Shown piece after piece: positions 16,567 to 25,123 of a stretch of DNA of 37,170 bases. The number at the start of each line of letters is the position of its first letter. Position 1 is the stretch's first letter. The DNA comes from Syntrophaceae bacterium UBA1163 (GTDB lineage Bacteria > Desulfobacterota > BSN033 > UBA1163), in NCBI GenBank assembly GCA_002311635.1, contig DBZJ01000128.1, forward strand, positions 1-37,170, in the 5' to 3' direction. A program made the translations under genes and the position numbers. Below the pieces are notes generated by a model. The model was given only the letters and a program-made list of their open reading frames with translations, was not told where the DNA came from and made no database searches.

Positions 16567-19236
16567 TTATTTTAGCATCCCTTTAATCTTATTGAAGCTT
16601 TCTTCCAGTCTTTCACGCTGGCTACGGAATTCCATTGCTTTTTCTTTCACTTCCTGAACGACCTCCGGGGGGGCCTTAGAAAGAAATTGCTCGTTAGAGA
16701 GCTTCTTCAAAACGAACGTTGTCTCCTTCTCAATTTTCGCTATCTCCTTTTGCAGCCTTCTCGCTTCCTCTTCCATCCGGGACCGTTCCATGGGGACAAA
16801 GATTTCAACATCCCGGACGGCTACAAAAGCGCTGTAAAGTGGTTTCTCAAGATTCCGGCCGAATTCAAACCCCTTGACCAGTGCAAGGGACTGAATAAAT
16901 GACTGATTTTCACGCAGCCTCTTCTCCACTTCCTCACTCTTTGTACGCAAAAGAACCACGATCCGCTCTCCTGGAGGAAGGTTCATCTCTCCACGGATGT
17001 TCCGAACGGCGCTGATCACGTCGATGATCAGTTCCATCTCATCGGCCGCGGATTCATCATCATATCTTTCGTCCGGTCCTGGAAATTCTGCAACCATGAT
17101 CGATTCATTCTCTCTTCGCCGGGGAAGCTGCTGCCAGATCTCTTCCGTGACAAACGGCATAAACGGATGGAGCAGCCTGAGAAGAGCATCGAGTGCCTCC
17201 GAAAGCGTCCGTTTGGTGAGTTCCTGCCTCTTCTCCCCTCCCCCCTGATAGAGATAGAGTTTGGCCAGCTCGACATACCAATCGCAGAATTCGTGCCAGA
17301 CAAATTGGTAAAGGGCATTGGAGGCTTCGCTGAATTTGTAATCTTCCAACGATTTCCGGACATCCCGTATGACCTGGTTTAGCCTTCCCCGAATCCAGCG
17401 ATCGGGAAGGCTAAACTCTCTGACAGGAATCTCGCTGGTTTTTTCTTCGATATCGGATTCTCCAAGATTCATCAGGACGAAACGTGACGCATTCCAGATT
17501 TTATTCACGAAGTGGCGGTAGCCCTCGGTCCTCGCCTCTGAAAGTTTCAAATCGCTTCCGGGCATGGTCAGCGCCGCGAGCGTAAAACGAAGGGCATCCG
17601 CCCCGAAGCGGTCGATGAGGTCAAGGGGATCGACGACGTTTCCGCGCGTCTTCGAATATTTTTCACCCCTCTCGTCTCTGACCAAACCATGGATATAGAC
17701 GTCCCTGAAAGGGATGTCACCCATAAACTTCAGGCCCATCATCATCATCCTGGCCACCCAGAAGAAAAGGATGTCGAAGCCCGTCACGAGGACAGAGGTC
17801 GGATAGAACCGCTTCAACAACTTCGTCTGCTTTGGCCAACCCAAGGTGGAAAAAGGCCAGAGGGCAGAACTGAACCAGGTGTCTAAGACATCTGTCTCCG
17901 GAGTCAGATGATCGCCGCCGCATTTTGGACAAGAGGTGGGTGTCTCCTTGGATACGATAACTTCCCCGCATCGATCACAATACCAGGCCGGGATGCGATG
18001 CCCCCACCAAATCTGCCGAGAAATGCACCAATCCCTTATATTCTCCATCCACTCAAAATAAGTCTTCTCCCAGACCTCGGGGATGATTCGGGTCCGACGA
18101 TCCCGGACCGCCTCGATGGCCGCCTTGGCCAAAGGCTTCGTTCTGACGAACCATTGAAGAGAGAGGTTCGGCTCGACGATCGTCTTGCACCGGTAACAAT
18201 GACCCACTACGTGCCGGTAGTCCTCCGTCTTTAACAACACCCCATCCCGCTCGAAATCTTCGACGATCTTCTCCCGACACTCAAATCGATCCATCCCTTC
18301 ATAAGGACCCGCCTTTTCATTCATGCGGCCTGCTTCATCAATCACTTTGATCTGCTCAAGGTCGTGCTTCAAACCGATTTCAAAATCGTTGAAATCATGG
18401 GCCGGGGTGATCTTCAAACAGCCCGTCCCGAATTCGATATCGACATAGGAATCCGCAATGACGGGAATCTCCCGATGGACCACCGGAAGGATGACCTTCT
18501 TCCCGATCACCTCCTGATACCGTTTATCCTCCGGGTTGACCGCCACCGCCGTGTCCCCAAGCATCGTCTCCGGCCGGGTGGTAGCCACGACGACGAATCG
18601 ATCACTGTCCTTGAAGGAATATTTGAGATGATAGAGCTTTCCCGAAACCTCATGATGCTCCACTTCGAGGTCGGACAAGGCGGTCTGGCATCGGGGGCAC
18701 CAATTGATGATGTAATGACTTCGGTAGATCAGGCCTTCGTGATAGAGGCGGACGAAGACTTCTTTGACCGCTTCCGAGAGACCCTCATCCATGGTAAATC
18801 GCTCACGGCTCCAATCGCAGGAAGCTCCCAGTTTCTTCAACTGGCTGATGATGGTCCCCCCGGATTGTTCTTTCCATTTCCAAACCCTCTCAATAAATTT
18901 CTCTCTTCCTAGGGTGTGCCGGTCGAGCCCCTCCTCCAAGAGTTGCTTCTCCACGACATTCTGAGTGGCAATGCCCGCGTGGTCCGTCCCCGGCATCCAC
19001 AGGACATTGTAGCCCCCCATCCTTTTGAATCGAATCAGAATGTCTTGAAGTGTGTTGTTTAGTGCGTGTCCGATATGGAGGACACCGGTGACATTCGGAG
19101 GCGGGATTACAATGGAATAAGCCTTTTGCTCTGAATCTTCATCGGCCCTGAAATATCCATGCTCCTCCCAATAACGGTACCATTTGTCCTCCACCTGGTG
19201 GGGATTGTAAGATTTGTCCAAAACCTTTGAGGCCAT
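16567..19236 (-). CDS. valS: Valyl-tRNA synthetase
   Basis: This class I aminoacyl-tRNA synthetase charges tRNA-Val. At 889 residues it is full length. Seen in order are PPPNVTGVLHIGHALN with HIGH at residues 53-56, the CP1 editing domain (TTRPETMLGDTAVAVNP), Cys-pair zinc-type knuckles (CPRCQ, CYRCK, CDRCGE, CPKCGG) and DVLDTWFSSALWPFSTLGWP. The second signature near residue 525 reads KYSKT instead of KMSKS. The anticodon-binding domain follows, and a C-terminal coiled coil of Val-type (about 820-885) ends the protein. The start is 20 bases after the pseudo-receiver gene stop, and gatC follows 87 bases downstream, so translation genes are grouped here. Confidence 0.97.
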   Translation of the reverse strand: MASKVLDKSYNPHQVEDKWYRYWEEHGYFRADEDSEQKAYSIVIPPPNVTGVLHIGHALNNTLQDILIRFKRMGGYNVLWMPGTDHAGIATQNVVEKQLLEEGLDRHTLGREKFIERVWKWKEQSGGTIISQLKKLGASCDWSRERFTMDEGLSEAVKEVFVRLYHEGLIYRSHYIINWCPRCQTALSDLEVEHHEVSGKLYHLKYSFKDSDRFVVVATTRPETMLGDTAVAVNPEDKRYQEVIGKKVILPVVHREIPVIADSYVDIEFGTGCLKITPAHDFNDFEIGLKHDLEQIKVIDEAGRMNEKAGPYEGMDRFECREKIVEDFERDGVLLKTEDYRHVVGHCYRCKTIVEPNLSLQWFVRTKPLAKAAIEAVRDRRTRIIPEVWEKTYFEWMENIRDWCISRQIWWGHRIPAWYCDRCGEVIVSKETPTSCPKCGGDHLTPETDVLDTWFSSALWPFSTLGWPKQTKLLKRFYPTSVLVTGFDILFFWVARMMMMGLKFMGDIPFRDVYIHGLVRDERGEKYSKTRGNVVDPLDLIDRFGADALRFTLAALTMPGSDLKLSEARTEGYRHFVNKIWNASRFVLMNLGESDIEEKTSEIPVREFSLPDRWIRGRLNQVIRDVRKSLEDYKFSEASNALYQFVWHEFCDWYVELAKLYLYQGGGEKRQELTKRTLSEALDALLRLLHPFMPFVTEEIWQQLPRRRENESIMVAEFPGPDERYDDESAADEMELIIDVISAVRNIRGEMNLPPGERIVVLLRTKSEEVEKRLRENQSFIQSLALVKGFEFGRNLEKPLYSAFVAVRDVEIFVPMERSRMEEEARRLQKEIAKIEKETTFVLKKLSNEQFLSKAPPEVVQEVKEKAMEFRSQRERLEESFNKIKGMLK

Positions 19237-19256
19237 TGAGGCACCCTTCGTCCTCC

Positions 19257-20771
19257 CTATCCCTTTTCTCCCTTCTGAAGTCGCTTGATCTCTTCTTGTA
19301 TCGCCCTCTCTGCCAGATCTGGAACAATCTCTTTTACCATCTTCTCAATCCGTTCAGCGGTGAGGCCGATAATATGTTGGGTCATCATCGGAAGGACCTT
19401 CGTAATGAAATCGCCTACCATATCCTGAATCCCCTTTGCGATCACCTCTTCCAGATGTTTATCAACCACTTTCACTAAAGGGCTCCCTTCCTGGATTTGT
19501 TTGCTCATTTCACTCACCAAGGGTTTGATCTGCTCCTTGAAAATTCTTGGAGCTTCGAGTTCTTCAAGCTGGACCTCCTCGACTTCGACCTCTCTAGGTC
19601 TGACCTCCTTCGGCTTTTCGATCCCGCCGATTTCCTCCTCTCCCAGCATCTCTTCCAGAAATTCCTCCAGGAATTCCTCTTCGGGCAACTCTCTGAGTTC
19701 TTCTTCCTCCGCCAGTTCCTCTATTGGAACGGCTTTTCCAGGAATCTTCTTCTTAGGTTCTTCAATAGGAAGGGGCTGGACTTCTTCCTCTTCCAAATGC
19801 AACTCAGGCCCCTCAACGGAGAAAATTTCTTCTGAGACCCTTTCCTTAGGTTCCGCGACCAAAACAGGCTCTTCCTCCGGTAGCTCCGTTCTTGCTTCCT
19901 TTCGGGGGGGCTCTCCGAATTTCGGGAGGTCCAAATACTTTTCAGATGGCTCTTCCCTCTTGGAAGGCTTTTCTTCTGCGTACCTCACCTCTTTCTCGGA
20001 AGGCCACTCCTGCTCCAAAGAAGGCTTGAGTTGCTCCACCTTCTCGAGAATCTCCTCCAGTTCGATCTTCTCAAAGAGCTCGGACTCGGGCCGTGCTTCT
20101 GCAGGGGGCATCCTCCTAAATTGGAAGTTTATCTCCTCTCTCCCCTTCTCGGGTCGAGGCGGAGGTTCTTTCTCCAACGGCTTTTCATTGAATTCCAGTC
20201 TTTCCCAAGACTCGAGAGAAGTCATTTCCCCAAAGGATTTCTCTTTTTCTGGAGGGACGAAATTTTCGATGCTCATCCTCGGTTCGGGTTCTCCCACGAC
20301 ATCGACCAATTCGATGATTTCGTCTTCCCCTTCCCCCGCTTCATCCAATAAGAAGTCCCCCGGCTTTTCAGAAACCATCTTCCCCTTCTTTCGGACCCCC
20401 TCTTCTTCCACCAGGTGGTCCACCAAATTCAGAACCTCATTTTCGCTGAGAGGTTTTGAGATCACCCCATCAGCCTGGAAGCGTTTGCGATCCTTATCCG
20501 AAATCTCATCAAAAATACTAGACACGAGAATGAACGGGATGTGTTTGAACTCTGGATCCCCTTTAAGAGCTCCGCATAATTCCAATCCCCCCATCTCATG
20601 AAGACCCGTCCCCGAAGCAATAATCATATCCGGTTTAAGAAGCTTTGCCCGGAGCAGGGCATCCTCCCCGCTTTCCGAAAAGATCAGGCGGTAATCGGTG
20701 GCTCCAAAAATTCTTTGAAATTCTTCCTGATCGGCCTTGTCCGAATCAGCAATTAAAATTTCCTTCGCCAC
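19257..20771 (-). CDS. Pseudo-receiver protein with long acidic linker and conserved-looking C-terminus
   Basis: The N-terminal 120 residues have the response-regulator receiver fold (MAKEILIADSDKADQEEF, then PDMIIASGTGLHEMGG, HIPFILVSS and GVISKPLS). The phosphoacceptor Asp is replaced by Ser53 and the second acidic-pocket residue by Ser10; the conserved Lys in SKP is kept. A Glu/Pro-rich, probably disordered stretch follows (about 125-390). The last 100 residues are predicted helical (EQIKPLVSEMSKQIQEG, then VPDLAERAIQEEIKRL). That ending recalls C-termini of some deltaproteobacterial receiver proteins and, faintly, PopZ-like hub proteins. GTG at 20771 is preferred because AGGAGA precedes it by seven bases; a GTG at 20810 is the alternative. 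It was probably built as a scaffold or regulator; its function is unknown. Confidence 0.75.
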   Translation of the reverse strand: MAKEILIADSDKADQEEFQRIFGATDYRLIFSESGEDALLRAKLLKPDMIIASGTGLHEMGGLELCGALKGDPEFKHIPFILVSSIFDEISDKDRKRFQADGVISKPLSENEVLNLVDHLVEEEGVRKKGKMVSEKPGDFLLDEAGEGEDEIIELVDVVGEPEPRMSIENFVPPEKEKSFGEMTSLESWERLEFNEKPLEKEPPPRPEKGREEINFQFRRMPPAEARPESELFEKIELEEILEKVEQLKPSLEQEWPSEKEVRYAEEKPSKREEPSEKYLDLPKFGEPPRKEARTELPEEEPVLVAEPKERVSEEIFSVEGPELHLEEEEVQPLPIEEPKKKIPGKAVPIEELAEEEELRELPEEEFLEEFLEEMLGEEEIGGIEKPKEVRPREVEVEEVQLEELEAPRIFKEQIKPLVSEMSKQIQEGSPLVKVVDKHLEEVIAKGIQDMVGDFITKVLPMMTQHIIGLTAERIEKMVKEIVPDLAERAIQEEIKRLQKGEKG

Positions 20772-20853
20772 TCTCGGGTCTCCTGTCTTCGGCGGGAGAA
20801 GACGGATCACAATTCTTCGAATTGTTATTTTCTATCACAAGCAGCGTGGAATG

Positions 20854-22212
20854 TCAAGAAAATCGCAGCCTTTTGTCCACAAAACGATCGATCAGAGGCT
20901 GGAGATCCACGCTGAAATCATAGTCAACCCTCACGACAGGTTGATCGATTCGGATCTTTCTTCTCAAATCCATCGGGGTAGCAATGACCACAGCATCACA
21001 AACAGATCGTCGGACCGTCTCCTCAAGGTCCTTAATCTGTAGCTCCGAATAACCCATGGCTGGAAGCACCCGACCAATGTGGGGATATTTCTCATAGGCC
21101 TCTTTCAAGGAACCTGTCGCGTAAGGCCTCGGATCGACTAATTCTGCGGCCAGCTTCCTCGAAGCGGCTGCGCCCGCTCCATCAGGCATCCCGCCATGCG
21201 TGATAGTCGGACCATCCTCGACGACCAATACCCTTTTGCCCCGGATCCTTTCCGGATAATCCAACTGAATGACAGAGGGAGCCTCCAAAACTTCCGCCGT
21301 AGGATTCATCAGAGAAATATTTTTTCGAATCTTTTCTAACGACTCCTCACTCCCCTCATTCACTTTTGTAATGATCAGAACGTCAGCCCTCCTAAAATTC
21401 ACCTCTCCGGGATAATATCGCTTTTCGTGGCCCGGCCTCAAGGCATCTAGGAGGACAATCTCCAGATCGGGCCTGATAAACGGGAAATCATTGTTTCCCC
21501 CGTCCCAGACAATCACCTGAGATTCCCGCTCGGCCATCCTCAATACCCGCTCATAATCTACGCCTGCAAAGACGGGAATTCCCATCTTAACGAGAGGTTC
21601 GAATTCCTCTCTCTCTTCGATGGTGCAAGTCTCCTCCTCCACATCCCTCATGTCGGAAAATCGGAGGACCGGCTTGAACCCGCAGTAAGCCATCGGATGA
21701 CGGATGACCGAAGCCTTGAGCCCCCTCTCTTTCAACAAGGAAGCCAGCTTTCGAGTGATGACCGACTTGCCGCAGCCTGTTCTGACCGCGCAGACGGAAA
21801 TGACTGGCACTCGACTCTTAAGCATTGTCTCCTTCGGCCCGAGAAATATGAAATTTGGACCCTCTGAGAGCACCAGAGACGCCTTATCCATCACTTCTTC
21901 ATGAGAGACATCGCTGTACGAAAAGATGGCCTCGTCCACAGGATATTTTGAGAGTAATCGAGGAAGTTCTTCTTCCGAGTAAATCGGAATGCCTTTGGGA
22001 TAATGAGGTCCGGCAAGCTTTCGGGGATAGATTCGATCGGAAATGAACGGGATTTGGGTGGCAGTGAAAGCGAGAACACGGTACTTGGGATGCTTCCTAA
22101 AGTAAGTGTTGAAATTATGAAAATCCCTTCCACCCGCCCCAAGGATGATCACCCCAATGCGCTTGTATGAACGACGGCTTTTCGACTTCTTCCCAGAATC
22201 TTTCTTTTTCAT
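20854..22212 (-). CDS. Cyclic 2,3-diphosphoglycerate synthetase-like P-loop NTPase
   Basis: This 452-residue protein belongs to the family often annotated as cyclic 2,3-diphosphoglycerate synthetase from the methanogen enzyme. After a basic tail, a Rossmann-like domain begins at residue 18 ([21 protein letters not shown]). A P-loop (AVRTGCGKS, 142-150) opens a GTPase-like domain that includes [33 protein letters not shown] and [20 protein letters not shown]. The archaeal enzyme makes an intracellular thermoprotectant. Bacterial relatives are not, to my knowledge, shown to do this, so the reaction is uncertain. Its ATG overlaps the dGTPase stop (ATGA), which indicates coupled translation. A gap of 82 bases separates it from the pseudo-receiver gene. 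Confidence 0.8.
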   Translation of the reverse strand: MKKKDSGKKSKSRRSYKRIGVIILGAGGRDFHNFNTYFRKHPKYRVLAFTATQIPFISDRIYPRKLAGPHYPKGIPIYSEEELPRLLSKYPVDEAIFSYSDVSHEEVMDKASLVLSEGPNFIFLGPKETMLKSRVPVISVCAVRTGCGKSVITRKLASLLKERGLKASVIRHPMAYCGFKPVLRFSDMRDVEEETCTIEEREEFEPLVKMGIPVFAGVDYERVLRMAERESQVIVWDGGNNDFPFIRPDLEIVLLDALRPGHEKRYYPGEVNFRRADVLIITKVNEGSEESLEKIRKNISLMNPTAEVLEAPSVIQLDYPERIRGKRVLVVEDGPTITHGGMPDGAGAAASRKLAAELVDPRPYATGSLKEAYEKYPHIGRVLPAMGYSELQIKDLEETVRRSVCDAVVIATPMDLRRKIRIDQPVVRVDYDFSVDLQPLIDRFVDKRLRFS

Positions 22213-23255
22213 AAAACGACCCAGGGGAGGGGGAGAAAAACTTTTTCATAAAGATTGAAGGCATAACGGTCAGTCATGCCCGCCAAAAAGTCGCATACGC
22301 ACCGCTCCAAAGAATCGTAAAGCGATTCCATTTTTGTCAGCGTCAAAAAAAAATTCGGGTGGTCAACCAGATATCGATAAAGCTCCTTCAAAATTTTTGT
22401 TGCCTTATGAAAATCGGCATGAACAGCCTCGTTCTCATACACATGCTCCCAGAGGAATTCCCGAAGGTCCAAAATCGACGACAGGACCTCTTTTGAAATG
22501 GAGAGCCTTGCTTTCCGGGACCGCAGGGTTTCCCGGATGATATCATTGACCATCGTATTAATCCGTTTGGAATGGGTTTTTCCCAGACATTTTAGACAGT
22601 GGTCGGGAATATCCTTTGGGGAAATGATTTCTCCCCGAATGGCATCATCGATGTCGTGATTGATATAAGCGATGATGTCCGCAATGCGCACCACCTGCCC
22701 TTCGGGCGTAGAGGCCATGGCTTCGGGATCCTCACACAAGATTTCGCCCTTTCCCTTGCTGTGTTTCAAAATGCCATCTCTTACCTCAAACGTGAGATTC
22801 AACCCCTTCCCGTCTCTTTCCAAGACTTCCACAACCCTCAGGCTTTGGTCCGCATGGCTAAATCCGCCGGGAACAATTTCGTTCAGCGTATCTTCCCCGG
22901 CGTGACCGAATGGGGTATGACCGAGATCGTGTCCCAATGAGATGGCCTCTGTTAGGTCCTCGTTGAGGCGGAGGGATCGGGCGATCGTCCTTGCAATCTG
23001 AGAAACCTCAAGCGTATGAGTTAAGCGGGTCCGGTAATGATCACCCGTGGGAATGAGAAAGACCTGTGTTTTATGTTTTAATCTTCGAAATGACTTGGAA
23101 TGGATGATCCGGTCCCGGTCATGTTGAAACGCTGGGCGGAGGGAACATTCTTTCTCAGGGAACTGACGGCCTTTCGACTTTGAGCTCAATGTCGCAAAAG
23201 GGGAAAGAATTTCTTCTTCCCGGTCTTCTATCTCTTCCCTGATTGTTTTTGTCAA
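22209..23255 (-). CDS. dgt: dGTPase-like deoxynucleotide triphosphohydrolase
   Basis: This HD-superfamily enzyme hydrolyses dGTP or other dNTPs to the nucleoside and tripolyphosphate. Core motifs are [37 protein letters not shown] with the first His, [19 protein letters not shown] with HD, and later [17 protein letters not shown] carrying the distal Asp. The family usually starts close to the [19 protein letters not shown] block, so the TTG at 23255 (348 residues) is preferred; the frame stays open to a TTG at 23324. It resembles the shorter bacterial dGTPases rather than E. coli Dgt. The stop overlaps the next ATG by ATGA. It is the first gene of the cluster leading to gatA and diverges from the nucleotidyltransferase gene. 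Confidence 0.88.
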   Translation of the reverse strand: MTKTIREEIEDREEEILSPFATLSSKSKGRQFPEKECSLRPAFQHDRDRIIHSKSFRRLKHKTQVFLIPTGDHYRTRLTHTLEVSQIARTIARSLRLNEDLTEAISLGHDLGHTPFGHAGEDTLNEIVPGGFSHADQSLRVVEVLERDGKGLNLTFEVRDGILKHSKGKGEILCEDPEAMASTPEGQVVRIADIIAYINHDIDDAIRGEIISPKDIPDHCLKCLGKTHSKRINTMVNDIIRETLRSRKARLSISKEVLSSILDLREFLWEHVYENEAVHADFHKATKILKELYRYLVDHPNFFLTLTKMESLYDSLERCVCDFLAGMTDRYAFNLYEKVFLPLPWVVL

Positions 23256-23343
23256 TTGACAGGTTCCCTTTGATGGAATATGCTCTTCTCTGGCTAACTT
23301 ATCATAAAAAAAGGAGGTTATCAAACTGTACCCAGAATGGACT

Positions 23344-23355
23344 GTAATGCCTCAC
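23344..23355 (-). repeat. 12-base repeat, copy 1 of 3
   Basis: On the minus strand this reads GTGAGGCATTAC. It lies in the divergent region, about 90 bases upstream of the preferred dGTPase start. Together with copy 3 it shares a longer 15-base match (GTGAGGCATTACAGT). Confidence 0.5.
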
Positions 23356-23570
23356 TCTACCGCAGAAAGTCGGGGATCGCGCAGGGGTGTCAGAGAAAAT
23401 CTTATAGCGGATACCTCAGCTTGTCCCTCAACTACAAAAATATTATGACAATAAAAAGACTGTGCTATGACTGAGGAAAGTTGCCTTTGCCAATTACGAT
23501 TTCAGATCATCCGCTTCATAAGATTTTCAAAGACATTCCTGCCCGATCGGAAAATCTGATCAAAGCTTCA

Positions 23571-23582
23571 GTGAGGCATTAC
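23571..23582 (+). repeat. 12-base repeat, copy 2 of 3
   Basis: GTGAGGCATTAC ends one base before the ATG of the nucleotidyltransferase gene. Its GTGAGG part may double as a weak ribosome binding site. Confidence 0.5.
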
Positions 23583-23583
23583 G

Positions 23584-24984
23584 ATGGACCTGAACCAGGT
23601 GAAGAAAGAGATCCTTAACGATCCCATCCTATCTGAATTGTCGAGACTGGCAAAGGAGAGGAACACTGCCTTTTTCCTGGTAGGAGGCTATCTGAGGGAC
23701 CTTTTGCTCGGCGCCCGGACAAAGGACTACGATTTCTCCTTGCCGAAGGATGCTTCTCCATTCATTGAAACGATTGAGGAGGCGCTTCATCTTCACTTCT
23801 TCAAGGTGGGGAAGGAAGAGATGGGCACCATCACTTATCGAATCATCAAGGAGGGCATGTCGATCGATCTCACTTTTTTGCAGGGGGAAACGATTGAGAA
23901 AGATCTTCGTCGGAGAGACTTCACCGTCAACTCGGTCGCTTTCTCTCTTCAAGATGCGACTTTTCATTGGGTGGAAGGAGCTCTTGAAGATATTGAAAAA
24001 AAGTTGATCCGCACCGTCTCGAACCGTTCCATCGACCTCGACCCCTTGAGAATGCTGCGCGCGATCCGGTACCTCTGCACCCTCGAAGGCTTTGCCATGG
24101 ACAAGGAATTGAAGGAAGAGATTTTCTTCAAGAGAGAGAAGATCCTCAGCCTTCCCGCAGAGCGGATCCGAATGGAACTGGATCAAATCCTACTCTCTCC
24201 TCAGCCCGCCGTTGGAATGAAATTCCTCCATGAGTCCAATTTATTCTTCTCCCTTTTCCCGGAATTGAAAGGTTTAGCAAGCCTTGGTCAAAACGAACAC
24301 CACCATCTGGATGCCCTTTCTCACACCCTTCTCATTGTTGAAAAAATATCATGGGCCTTTGAATGGATCGGCCGGAACGACCCGGAGACCACGCTGAATC
24401 AAGAAGATCGGCTTGCTTTGTACTATGCTGGGCTTTTCCACGATATCGGCAAACAGGATACCTACTCCAAGGATGAAAAAGGGAGGGTTCACTTCTACTA
24501 CCACGAAGCTTTCTCCGCTCAAGCCGCAGAGAGGATTATGGAAAGGCTCCGCTTCTCCAACCTCATGGAAAACAAAATTCTTCATCTGATCAAGAATCAC
24601 ATGAGGATCCTGAACCTGTCCCGGGAGACAAAAGAGACGGCCTTCAGGAGATTGGTCAATCAAATAGGGGATGAGACCCCTTTACTCGTCCTTCTCTCGC
24701 TTGCCGATAAGGAAGCGAGCCGGGGGATCCTATCGGTTCAGAATGATGAGGTGGTAGAAGCACACTGTCTTCGGACCCTCGAATTATTCAGGGAAAAGGA
24801 TATTGTCCATCCGCCACCCTTGATCACCGGGCACGATGTGATGGCCATGGGATACTCATCCGGACCGAAGGTAGGACAAATCCTGAGCTTTATTCGCCAT
24901 AAGCAAGTGGAGGGGGAGATCAAGAACAGAGAAGAAGCACTAAAGGTGCTTAAAGATAGATTCGGAATGGAAGGGGGACAGTGA
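23584..24984 (+). CDS. cca: CCA-adding-type tRNA nucleotidyltransferase / poly(A) polymerase family with HD domain
   Basis: This 466-residue class II nucleotidyltransferase adds or repairs the 3' CCA of tRNA, or only part of it in organisms with split enzymes. The head has VGGYLRDLLLGARTKDYDF with GG34-35, RD38-39 and the metal-binding Asp48 and Asp50. LRRRDFTVNSVAF and LDPLRMLRAIRYLCTLEGF follow (nucleotide selection and neck). A C-terminal HD domain has HALSHTLL-like LSHTLLIVEKI, FHDIGKQDTY and IKNHMRILNL. HD-bearing relatives include both full CCA enzymes and CC- or A-adding forms, so the exact specificity is inferred. The nearest upstream purine-rich stretch is GTGAGG in the 12-base repeat. 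Confidence 0.85.
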   Translation: MDLNQVKKEILNDPILSELSRLAKERNTAFFLVGGYLRDLLLGARTKDYDFSLPKDASPFIETIEEALHLHFFKVGKEEMGTITYRIIKEGMSIDLTFLQGETIEKDLRRRDFTVNSVAFSLQDATFHWVEGALEDIEKKLIRTVSNRSIDLDPLRMLRAIRYLCTLEGFAMDKELKEEIFFKREKILSLPAERIRMELDQILLSPQPAVGMKFLHESNLFFSLFPELKGLASLGQNEHHHLDALSHTLLIVEKISWAFEWIGRNDPETTLNQEDRLALYYAGLFHDIGKQDTYSKDEKGRVHFYYHEAFSAQAAERIMERLRFSNLMENKILHLIKNHMRILNLSRETKETAFRRLVNQIGDETPLLVLLSLADKEASRGILSVQNDEVVEAHCLRTLELFREKDIVHPPPLITGHDVMAMGYSSGPKVGQILSFIRHKQVEGEIKNREEALKVLKDRFGMEGGQ

Positions 24985-25007
24985 TGTCGGTGGGTTTCTA
25001 TCACAGG

Positions 25008-25019
25008 GTGAGGCATTAC
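25008..25019 (+). repeat. 12-base repeat, copy 3 of 3
   Basis: GTGAGGCATTAC lies 24 bases after the nucleotidyltransferase stop, in the gap before the DUF748 gene. Copies 2 and 3 therefore bracket that gene in direct orientation, with copy 1 inverted further upstream. Confidence 0.5.
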
Positions 25020-25038
25020 AGTGGCCGATAGAATCTTG

Positions 25039-25066
25039 TTGATTATCCTAAAATATTTGGTAAACT
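25039..25066 (+). promoter_or_regulatory. Possible sigma70 promoter of the DUF748 gene
   Basis: TTGATT (25039-25044) and TAAACT (25061-25066) are separated by 16 bases, 57 bases before the ATG. The boxes are only moderately close to consensus. Confidence 0.35.
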
Positions 25067-25123
25067 GATCATGATGGGGATGCTTCCTACAGAGCTAACT
25101 CTTTACTTAAGGGAGGTGGGCCT

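Noticed and set aside
19501..20601. 366-codon Ser-rich plus-strand frame
   Set aside because: It is the antisense of the Glu-rich linker of the pseudo-receiver gene; Glu/Lys codons read backwards give Ser and Phe.
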